Assembly (NCBI GenBank): GCA_910592005.1
Contig: CAJVPP010002641.1
Location: forward strand, 1 to 14,030
Direction: 5' to 3'
Source: Funneliformis mosseae
Lineage: Eukaryota > Glomeromycota > Glomeromycetes > Glomerales > Glomeraceae
DNA length: 14,030 bases
Below the pieces are notes generated by a model. It saw only the letters and a list, made by a program, of their open reading frames with translations, did no database searches and was not told the DNA's origin. The position numbers were made by a program, and so were the translations under genes. This document shows, piece by piece, positions 7,393 to 14,030 of this stretch. Every line of letters begins with the position of its first letter. Position 1 is the first letter of the stretch.

Positions 7393-7788
7393 AGGATATC
7401 AAGCATTATTTTTTTAAATCTATATAGTAAAATATATGATTATTTCAAATAATATTTATATTAAATGTGAAAATTTATATATAAATACTTATTATTAAAG
7501 TATTATATAATTAATAATTTATGATTAAAATAGTTTGATAAAGGTTTTTATGTTAAACTTTAATTTGTTAACAAATAAAAACTCTTAGTCTTAAATTATT
7601 ATTTATTTCTAAGAAGAAATATTATATATAACTAGTTTAAGCTTTTGTTATCTTTTATTAAATGTATCTTTAATGATGCTATTAAAGAATAGTATTATAT
7701 TATTCTTTAAGTTACCTTAATATCAATACAAGTCATTTGAATAATTTAATAATAAATTTATTTTTTTTTCTTATTATAATCTTTATGA
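7393..7788. other. AT-rich spacer, no gene seen
   Basis: The stretch holds A/T-rich sequence with scattered short frames at the chance level. No repeat, RNA gene or convincing coding relic was found. Confidence 0.5.
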
Positions 7789-8087
7789 TACTTTTTTATT
7801 ATACATAAGAATGATTGCTCATCTCATTTTTCTTTTATCAAGAGAAATAAAAAATTCAGAATAAATTATATTTTTATGACTCTAAAACTTATCTTTAACT
7901 TATTTAACTGTTACACTATTGATGTTGACTCTAACACACCAGATCATAATATAATAACAGTTAAATATACTAATTTTCCTTTTAATTTAAATTTTCACTA
8001 AAAAATAATTTAAATTTAAAATTTACATTATCACCAGGTTTATTTTCATTTATCTTAACATCTAAGTTGAAAGGTTGCGACAGCTGA
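7789..8087 (+). pseudogene. Coding relic ending just before the second LTR-like copy
   Basis: A plus-strand frame is open for 70 codons from 7789 to TAA at 7999-8001. An internal ATG at 7876 gives a 41-residue peptide. Composition is protein-like: HKNDCSSHFSFIKRNKKF, CYTIDVDSNTPDHN and ITVKYTNFPF. A second frame (7986-8087), overlapping its end by 16 bases, continues with NLNLKFTLSPGLFSFIL and SKLKGCDS before TGA. One frameshift near 7990 would join the two. The relic ends 7 bp before the LTR-like repeat at 8095, so it may be the tail of a gene truncated by that insertion or the 3' end of an old retrotransposon interior. No family was recognised. Confidence 0.4.
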
Positions 8088-8094
8088 TTCTACA

Positions 8095-8748
8095 CGTTGG
8101 AGTTTCTGATCTTAGGATTTTCTCTAGATCCTATAGGTATCCGTTATACTTGAATCAACTTAGCAATTTATCACGTCTTAGAATTTAAGATATATTTAAT
8201 TGAACTCGTAATGATAAACTCAATAGCAAGTTAGTGTAGTGTATCACAACAATCTTAGGTGAAGAATAACGTTAAAGGGAAAAGTAGTTTGTATAGATTT
8301 AAATTGATTCCTTTATTTATAACTTGAAACTCGTATGAAACTTATAAACTTATAACTAAGTTAATTTACAACTTAAGCAAAAAGCTATTCTATTTATACA
8401 AATTGACTTTGTTACAGCTAGCTACTTACTACGCTATAAATTAACTAAATATAGATATATGTCTCAATAAAATATACTTAAATATAATAAAATAATAAAA
8501 ATCATATAAATAATAAAAAATAATAAAAAGAAACAAAATAAGTTTTAAACGTTAAAGAAATTATAAATAAAATAAAGTAAATAGATTGAACAGACTATTT
8601 AGAAAATACAGAAGAAATAAGCATATCAGGCGAAACAGAAATTATTGCTGATCACTGTTTGGCACAGCAGTGATATCATCTAATGTGAGGTCATTATTGA
8701 TCGATAGATCCCACGTGATATTTGGAGTTGCAATTTCTTTCGTTGACA
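8095..8748 (+). mobile_element. LTR-like repeat, copy B (best preserved)
   Basis: The copy begins (c/t)GTTGGAGTTTCTGATCTTAG, the same start as copy C (TGTTAAAGTTTCTAATCTTAG at 12841). Shared landmarks in order are AGGTATCC then TTATACTTGAATCAACT, TTTAAGATATATTTAAT, GATTCCTTTATTTATAA, TTAATTTACAACTTAAGC, AAAAAGCTATTCTATTTATA, ACTACGCTATAAATTAACT, and an AATAAAA-rich tract (8465-8590). It ends near CGTTGACA (8741-8748), giving TG...CA-type termini if the first base is a decayed T. It is the GC-richest of the three copies and still holds several CpGs. Five-base flanks (ctaca, atgca) do not match, so no target duplication is shown. Confidence 0.65.
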
Positions 8749-8854
8749 ATGCAAAAACATTTATGATAATATAGGAGCTTTGTTATTAAAATTTGAGTTA
8801 TGAAAATAGTAAATCATACAATCTGTAACCTGATTTTAATAGATTACCTCTAAT

Positions 8855-9016
8855 ATGTATACTTACCAATTTATTTATATAATTTATTTGCATTCAATTT
8901 ATTTTAGCTATATAATTATTAATAAAGTAAGAGTTAAAAAATCTCAACGAGCAATTGGTAATTATGTTCTGCATTATTTTGCAAAAACTAAAAAATTGAA
9001 ACAAAAGTCAAAATAG
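8855..9016 (+). CDS. Small basic ORF or coding relic (53 codons)
   Basis: ATG at 8855-8857 opens 53 codons ending at TAG (9014-9016). The second half is strongly basic and non-random: KVRVKKSQRAIGNYVLHYF then AKTKKLKQKSK. The first half is rich in Ile/Tyr and could be noise or a membrane segment. It lies between LTR-like copy B and the Tc1 element. It may be a fragment of a larger decayed gene rather than an independent one. No family was recognised. Confidence 0.3.
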   Translation: MYTYQFIYIIYLHSIYFSYIIINKVRVKKSQRAIGNYVLHYFAKTKKLKQKSK

Positions 9017-9086
9017 GTTTATGTGTAATGAATTTATGTGATGTAAATTGTGTGAGGTATAATATAAAAATCTTTATACAGAAGGT

Positions 9087-9088
9087 TA
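9087..9088. repeat. TA target site, left, of the Tc1 element
   Basis: TA precedes CCAAAAGT and is repeated at 9656-9657 after the right end. Tc1/mariner elements insert at TA and duplicate it. Confidence 0.7.
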
Positions 9089-9192
9089 CCAAAAGTTTTG
9101 AACGCTTTTTAGTTCAATAAATTATTTAAAATTTTAAAATTTAATTAAATAATTTATTAAATATTTATTAAAAATAACATAAAATAAATTTT

Positions 9193-9210
9193 GTACTAAT
9201 TAATTAGTAC
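9193..9210. repeat. 18-bp perfect palindrome at the transposase stop codon
   Basis: GTACTAATTAATTAGTAC is a perfect palindrome covering the end of the Tc1 reading frame and its stop. It may be chance in AT-rich DNA or a remnant of a subterminal binding site. Confidence 0.6.
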
Positions 9211-9570
9211 TTAATCAGGATTCCATTTGCTTCAATTATAGCCTAAATTTGTTGTGTCATACTATCAACCAAATTTTTAATAGTATATATGGTATTTTTC
9301 TCCATGATTTTTTAATATGCCGCTCTAATTCAGCAATGTTAGAAGGTATTTATTTTCTTTTACAGATGCTTTTCTTAATACCAGCCTACAGATTTTTGAT
9401 CAGGCTGATATCTGAACTTGAGCAGATTATGAAAAAATGTGCATATCATTTTCTACATGAAAATTTTTCACCTGCTTCATATTGTGAAGCTGAGAATTAT
9501 TCTTCTGAAAACTACTATCACCATTTTGAAATGCATTTTTATAGTACAATTCATATAAACAAGATTCAAA
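9204..9570 (-). pseudogene. Tc1/mariner (DD34E) transposase, C-terminal relic
   Basis: Read on the minus strand, the pieces follow the Tc1 order. AFQNGDSSFQKNN (about 9540-9496) aligns with the family's FQQDN block. VKNFHVENDMHIFS comes next, then AQ and SDISLIKNL (family PAQSPDLNPIENLW), NIAELERHIKKSWRKIPY, NLVDSMTQQI and EANGILIKY, ending at TAA 9204-9206. The family cuts and pastes DNA with a DDE catalytic triad. The second D is Asn here (AAT, 9499-9501) and the E is Lys (AAA, 9395-9397); the spacing of 34 residues is kept if one lost base is allowed. Trp codons have become TAA and TAG. The three blocks lie in three frames, so at least two indels occurred. The first D and the DNA-binding domain are missing. 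The protein is certainly inactive. Confidence 0.88.
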
Positions 9571-9655
9571 TCATTATATGATCACAAAATTATTAAGTCA
9601 CATGAAATTGCCAATATTGAATTGCATCTAAAAAGTAGTGTTCAGAGACTTTTGG

Positions 9656-9657
9656 TA
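9656..9657. repeat. TA target site, right, of the Tc1 element
   Basis: TA directly follows the right terminal repeat (cttttgg then TA), matching 9087-9088. Confidence 0.7.
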
Positions 9658-9961
9658 GCTCTTTATAGTATGCATTTTTTATTTAACATTTGATAGATGT
9701 AGTGTTCTATCTAAAATATTTTACTGATAAGATTACAAATAATTAGTAATAATTTCTTATATCAATTCTGTCTGTTTGATTGATTTCTATTTTGAATTTC
9801 TCTAATTATTTGAATTAATGACATGGTATGAAATTTGAAACCTTTGTTAAACTTAAAAAAAATTTTTTTCTATTTGAACTTAAAAATATCACATCATAAA
9901 CTTTTATTAATTAAGTGAGAATCATCATTGAAATTGAACTAATCAAATTTAAGCTAAACTA
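9658..9961. other. AT-rich spacer, no gene seen
   Basis: No further Tc1 transposase motifs were found outside the right terminal repeat, which confirms the internal deletion. Short frames here are at the chance level. Confidence 0.5.
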
Positions 9962-10640
9962 TTATCACCATACCAGAATGAATATCTAAAGGTCATTAAA
10001 CATATATTTCACCTAATCTCACATATATTTTAAAAATGATTATGTAGGGTTACAACTGAGATTATTTCTAAAATCTTTAGATCATGAAGATATATAATAA
10101 TAACTAACAATACATTCTCATTTTAACCCATTTTGTAATATTCTTATTTTGATCATAAAGAGGTAAATAATTACTTTTGCAAAAGCTCAAGTTTACTTCT
10201 GAAAACTTTTAGAAGTTACGCAACTATTAAGCATGATAATCACAATAGAAATAAAGAATCAACGTTCTCATCTATATGAAAATAAATAAACATAATTATA
10301 TAAGAATATGAAATAGTAAATCATATTATAAGTAATGTAAAATTATATTTCATATATATTTTGTTTTTTTTATTAGAAATAAAGGAAGGTAGCAAATAAT
10401 AAAAACAAGTTTTAACCAAATGATGTAACTCATTAAAGGACAATGTATGAATAAAAATGAGAGATTTACTAATGTTATTATATATGAAGAAAGATCTAAT
10501 AGTACAGATGGTAAGAGAAAAAAATAAAAAAAGATCATTTAAGCAATACCTATAGATATTGAAAAGCCATTTAGAGGGAAATGATAAACCTTTAGACAAA
10601 GCCTTTAAGATGTTTATGAAAATATCTCTACAACAAAGGA
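9962..10640 (+). pseudogene. Unidentified plus-strand coding relic in three pieces
   Basis: Three frame segments look protein-like. Piece 1 is 9962-10276 with internal stops; its last 46 codons (10139-10276) are open and include FDHKEVNNYFCKSS and ATIKHDNHNRNKESTF. Piece 2 is 10372-10524 in another frame (IRNKGR, QIIKTSFNQMM, NKNERFTNVIIYEERSNSTD), with two stops. Piece 3 is 10532-10636, back in the first frame (KRSFKQYL, then ILKSHLEGNDKPLDKAFKMF and SLQQRRINL), with one stop. The shift between pieces 2 and 3 falls in an A-run (about 10518-10532). Beyond 10640 the frame has many stops but still gives TTVKTNKFKRKANDKDF (about 10700). The opposite strand is open over 10321-10599, but its peptide is hydrophobic and Cys/Phe-rich, as expected of an antisense shadow. 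Family unknown; it may be gene or transposon. Confidence 0.4.
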
Positions 10641-10930
10641 GGATAAATCTCTAATGACTATAGAAAAATAAATAAAGTTATTAGTAAATCCTTGATAATA
10701 CTACAGTTAAGACAAATAAATTTAAAAGAAAGGCCAATGACAAAGATTTTAAGACTTATCTTTAAGTTAGAAAGTAAATAGAGTAAAGAAAGAAAAAAAA
10801 ATATTAAAATAAAATAAATAATACATATTTATTAGTGTAATTAATATAAATAAATTCTAATTAGATAATCATTATATTTTAAATTACGTAATAATTAATT
10901 GAATATGATTTTTCCTAGTATCACTATAAA

Positions 10931-10959
10931 ATTTTACTATTACGTGATCATAGTAAAAT
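10931..10959. repeat. Hairpin with 10-bp arms (ATTTTACTAT)
   Basis: ATTTTACTAT (10931-10940) and ATAGTAAAAT (10950-10959) are perfect inverted arms around the loop TACGTGATC. Imperfect pairing continues outward (CACTATAAA against ATGTGACAAAT). It may be the core of a small decayed foldback. Confidence 0.6.
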
Positions 10960-11052
10960 ATTTGTCACATTATATCACACACTTTCTTACTTTCATTTTT
11001 TATAAGTATTATAAGAACTTAGTTTTTTATATTACGCAAAATCATATTTATC

Positions 11053-11077
11053 ACTCTCTTATTTATCATAAGAGAGT
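11053..11077. repeat. Hairpin with 10-bp arms (ACTCTCTTAT)
   Basis: ACTCTCTTAT (11053-11062) and ATAAGAGAGT (11068-11077) form a perfect stem with the 5-base loop TTATC. The GC content of the arms makes chance pairing less likely than for pure A/T palindromes. No nearby gene explains it. Confidence 0.65.
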
Positions 11078-12229
11078 TACACTTAACTTTATAATAATAT
11101 ACTTAATGCTATAATGTGGGTCAATATGTCATGTGATAATGAATTTTTTATGATAATATTTGAATATGATAGTTCAAAAATTTCATATTAATATAAAATA
11201 TTTTATTAATATAAATTAAAATATTATAAAATAATTTTAATTTAATTAAAATACAAATTATTCTAAATAAGTAATTCATATTTATTAATTAACTTTATTT
11301 AAACTTTTAAAATTTATTTTATATTTTAATATTATAAATTAAAAAAATATATATATAATATGAGACCTTTAAAATAGAAAAGAGGAAAACTGTTAGAAAA
11401 AATCAATTTTACATTTATATGCTAAATATGATTTTAGGTCAAAATATGTTTAAAATTAGTATTAACTTATTTTTTATTTTGTTTTCAAGCTATTTTCTTC
11501 TTTTCTATTGCAAAGGTTTCATATAATAATTTTTAGAAAATATAAGAAATACTTAATTAACTATTAAATTTAATATTATAACTATTAAATAACTTTAATT
11601 TTACTTTATTAAAATTTAAGAAACCTATTTATAAATATAATTTAAAATATTTATTATAATTAGAAAATGGAAACTATTAAAATATCTAAAGCATTGATCA
11701 ATTATAATATAATAATCAAAAATTATTTTACAAAAATTTTTAGTAAATTTATTTATTATGATAAATATAGTAAAATTATTAGTATAATATTTTCTTCAAA
11801 TTTATAATATATAAATAAAATTTAAGATTAATTAAAATAAATTTATTTGTTTTTCTTTAAGAAAATGATATTAAATGCATTTTTAAAAAAAATTCATTTA
11901 TGTAATTTTTTTAAAAAATACTTTTAGATTTGTTTTTTTTAAAGATAGAAAATATAAACTAATAAATTGATTACATTACAAGCTAAGCTATAATATAAAT
12001 CAGCTTATTTGACTTACAACTTATATTATAAATTAATTTAAATTTAGATTAGCTAGCTTTTTTAATTTATAAATAATTTGTTTGTAAAACTTTAACTTAA
12101 ACTAATAAAATAATTATAGTTTGATGCAAAAGGATTTGTATCTTAAAATTGTTAATAGAAAAATTTTCTTAAAGTATACTCTTTTATTTATTTAAATTAT
12201 ATTAGTATATATTTAAAATATAAAATATA

Positions 12230-12695
12230 AATATTAAATTAAGTTATATATTACTATTAAAACTCTTATAATTATTATATAATTTTATTATTAGATTAAA
12301 TTTAAAGTAGTTGATTTGTATTAATAAAAAAAATAATAAAATTAATTTTAAATTCAGATTCTTCTTGATAAGATAATTTTAATAAGTCTAAAATTATAAA
12401 ATTCTAATTATTAGCTGTGAAGAAATTGAATATTAAAAATTAACATTATATAAATTTTTTTATATAAATAATATTAATATTTAACAATTAATTTATTTGC
12501 CTAATAATCAGAATTTTATAATTTAAAGTTTGTTAAAATCATTTTATCAAGAAAATTTGAATATAATAATTGAAAATTTATTAGAATTAATTTAATTTAT
12601 TTATTTAGTTTATTATAAATTTAATATATAAACTTATATATATTTTATAATAAAAAAAAATAAAATTATTTAATTTTAGAACTTAATTTCTTGAT
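12230..12695. repeat. Large imperfect foldback (MITE-like), about 465 bp
   Basis: The sequence folds back around position 12457. The core arms, 12352-12453 and about 12462-12562, match clearly by eye; both, read inward, give ATTCARATT, CTTGATAARAT, AATTATAAAATTCT and ATTATTAG. Weaker matching continues outward to TTAAATTTAA (12296) and AAATTAAGTT (12236), paired with 12615-12624 and 12680-12689. There is no ORF and no clear target duplication. AT richness inflates such matches, but the core is too long and collinear for chance. Confidence 0.65.
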
Positions 12696-12840
12696 AATTA
12701 CTAATTAAATTTAAAATATATATTTATTGTATATAAAATTATGCACTTATATAATATAAACTCATAAAATTATATTGCCATTGCGTTCATTTTCAGTTAT
12801 TATAATATTTAAATTAAAGACTATAATAGTTAATACTATA

Positions 12841-13449
12841 TGTTAAAGTTTCTAATCTTAGAATTTTTTTTAAATCCTACAGGTATCCATTATACTTGAA
12901 TTAACTCAACAATTTATTATGTTTTAGAATTTAAGATATATTTAATCAAACTCATAATGACAAATTCAAGTTAGTGTAAGGTATTACAACAAATCCTAAA
13001 TGAAGGACAATATTGAAGAAAAAAGTAAATTTATATAAATTTAAATTGATTTTTTTATTTATAATACTAAAACTTATAAAAGAGTTTTGAAACTTATAAA
13101 TAAGTTATTTACAACTTAAATAAAAAGCTATTTTATTTATATAAAATTAATTTATTATGACCAACTACTTATTACGCTATAAATTAACTATTTAATAAAC
13201 TTCAGCTATAAAATAATAATAAAAAATAATAAAATAAAAATATAAAATATAAGATAAATTATATAAAATAAGAAGATAAATAAATATAAGAAAGACATTT
13301 TAGAATGAAAAGTTATCTATTATTAAAATTTATAGTATTAGACAGAACTGGTAAATTTAGTTTATCAAGTAAATTATATAATCTTTAATATTTTTCTGAT
13401 TCGCATATTATAGTAATTGTTGATTATTATTGCATATTATTATCTGACA
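12841..13449 (+). mobile_element. LTR-like repeat, copy C (AT-decayed)
   Basis: The copy begins TGTTAAAGTTTCTAATCTTAG at 12841, in register with copy B. It carries all the main landmarks: AGGTATCC then ATTATACTTGAATTAACT, AATTTAAGATATATTTAAT, TTATTTACAACTTAAA, AAAAAGCTATTTTATTTATA, TTACGCTATAAATTAACT and the AATAATAAAA tract. Most differences from copy B replace G or C by A or T. The 3' end near CTGACA (13444-13449) is only a guess, because similarity fades after about 13270. No polypurine tract precedes it and no target duplication is evident. Confidence 0.6.
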
Positions 13450-14030
13450 GTTTTTTTACTTAATATTTTCTGCACTTATAATGATGTTTATTTTTAACAT
13501 TAATAATATATTTTTTTTTTAATAAAATATTTGTTTATTTTTTTATAAAAAATAATTTAAAAGATTGCTTATTAAATTTTATATAAAAATACAAAGTAAT
13601 AATAAAATTATATAAAAAGATAAATTAAAGTATATTCTATATTATGTAAAAAAATTATAAATATACACTGCCTTATAATAAATTATCAGATTTTATAAAT
13701 TTTACTTATTAATATATAGTAAAATTAAAGATCTTCAGATTGCATAAAAGTTTACAAGTTTCAATAAAAATCATCTGATTTTTTTTTATTTAATAGCTGA
13801 TCAATTATAGTTTTTAGATATTAAAATAAAAAAAAAAATTTTTTAAAACATGAAAAAATTTTCTCATATTGAAGTATAAACAACAATTTTTTTATATACT
13901 TTTTACATTTTTATATATAAAATTGTATTGTATATTATTATACAAATGAATATTTTTTCAGTATTTTATAAATAGAGTATTTTTGAATTATATTTTTAAA
14001 ATTATAATTGATTGGTTATTAAATAAAAAA
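13450..14030. other. AT-rich stretch to the window end, no gene seen
   Basis: Low-complexity A/T sequence with poly-T and poly-A runs fills this stretch. No primer-binding site is seen after the LTR-like end. No ORF, RNA gene or repeat unit could be supported. Confidence 0.55.

Larger units (their letters stand above)
9089..9655 (-). mobile_element. Internally deleted Tc1/mariner element (567 bp)
   Basis: The inverted ends CCAAAAGTTTTGAACGC (left, from 9089) and CCAAAAGTCTCTGAACAC (right, read inward from 9655 on the minus strand) agree in CCAAAAGT, TGAAC and CTTTTTAG with small gaps. TA flanks both. The interior holds only the C-terminal part of a Tc1-type transposase on the minus strand. 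A full element would be roughly 1.2-1.7 kb, so the 5' half of the gene has been deleted. An inverted AT pair (9116-9129 and 9145-9158, 14 bp perfect) sits just inside the left end. Confidence 0.85.
10807..12229. other. Long AT-rich stretch without a supported gene
   Basis: The stretch is almost pure A/T with short hairpins. A 71-codon plus-strand frame at 10899-11114 is made nearly all of Ile, Tyr, Phe, Leu, Lys, Asn and His codons and spans two palindromes, so it is not called. A 35-codon frame at about 11420-11525 is hydrophobic and also unconvincing. No element ends were recognised. Confidence 0.55.

Noticed and set aside
9249..9581. A 110-codon plus-strand open frame
   Set aside because: It lies antisense to the Tc1 transposase relic, whose motifs follow the family order on the minus strand. 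The plus frame is its shadow.
10321..10599. Open minus-strand frames of 92 and 62 codons
   Set aside because: Their peptides are Phe/Leu/Ile/Cys-rich and lie antisense to a more protein-like plus-strand relic. C to T decay makes stops in the sense strand and spares the antisense, which explains why they stay open.
4110..10640. A variant genetic code (stops read as Gln), as in ciliates
   Set aside because: Stops in the Tc1 relic replace conserved Trp, and catalytic Asp and Glu are lost as well. TAA, TAG and TGA all occur. This is decay, not recoding.
10899..11114. A 71-codon plus-strand frame
   Set aside because: Its composition is that of random AT-rich sequence and it runs across two hairpins. 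No independent sign of coding.
8095..13449. Copies B and C as the two LTRs of one intact retrotransposon
   Set aside because: There is no primer-binding site after B, no polypurine tract before C, no Gag/Pol motifs between them, strong divergence between the copies, and no matching target duplications.

Overview
This is a very AT-rich (by eye about 80% A+T), gene-poor stretch of eukaryotic nuclear DNA, built almost entirely from old transposable elements, satellite-like repeats and decayed coding sequence. No intact gene lies fully inside the window. The clearest markers are a Tc1/mariner (DD34E) transposase relic, a solo LTR with matching flanking duplications, several foldback (MITE-like) elements, and a dispersed LTR-like repeat present three times. 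The composition and element mix would fit a transposon-laden fungus such as an arbuscular mycorrhizal (Glomeromycotina) species. That is an inference; an AT-rich protist or animal is not excluded.

Layout. 1-79: possible N-terminus of an ORF leaving the left edge (minus strand). 203-1785: a repeat body bracketed by CAGRGCTCT ends and TGACCTGA-type motif clusters. Its core (about 299-1678) is a minisatellite of roughly sixty 22-24 bp units, each nearly palindromic. About 1850-2745: a second composite with flanking CAGTTCAGATT-like motifs, a 58-61 bp tandem repeat, and a 71-bp-arm foldback containing four copies of a 16-bp palindrome. About 3085-3751, 8095-8748 and 12841-13449: three direct copies of one LTR-like family, about 5.0 and 4.75 kb apart. 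4110-5095: minus-strand coding relic. 5675-6240: solo LTR of a different family, with a 9-bp x10 array and a 36-bp x5.7 array inside. 6352-7392: terminal-inverted-repeat element carrying a decayed minus-strand ORF of unknown function. 7789-8087: plus-strand coding relic abutting the second LTR copy. 9089-9655: internally deleted Tc1 element. 9962-10640: another unidentified plus-strand coding relic. About 12230-12695: a large imperfect foldback.

The parts do not form a pathway; they are layers of insertion and decay. The shared theme is C:G to T:A change: Trp and Gln codons became stops, both visible catalytic acidic codons of the Tc1 transposase became Asn/Lys, and one copy of a terminal repeat has A/T at all seven positions where its partner has G/C. 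This resembles methylcytosine deamination or RIP-like mutation, though no direct evidence for a mechanism is present. Reading frames here were followed by hand. In DNA this AT-rich about one codon in ten is a stop by chance, so only segments clearly below that rate, or with recognisable motifs, are called coding relics.
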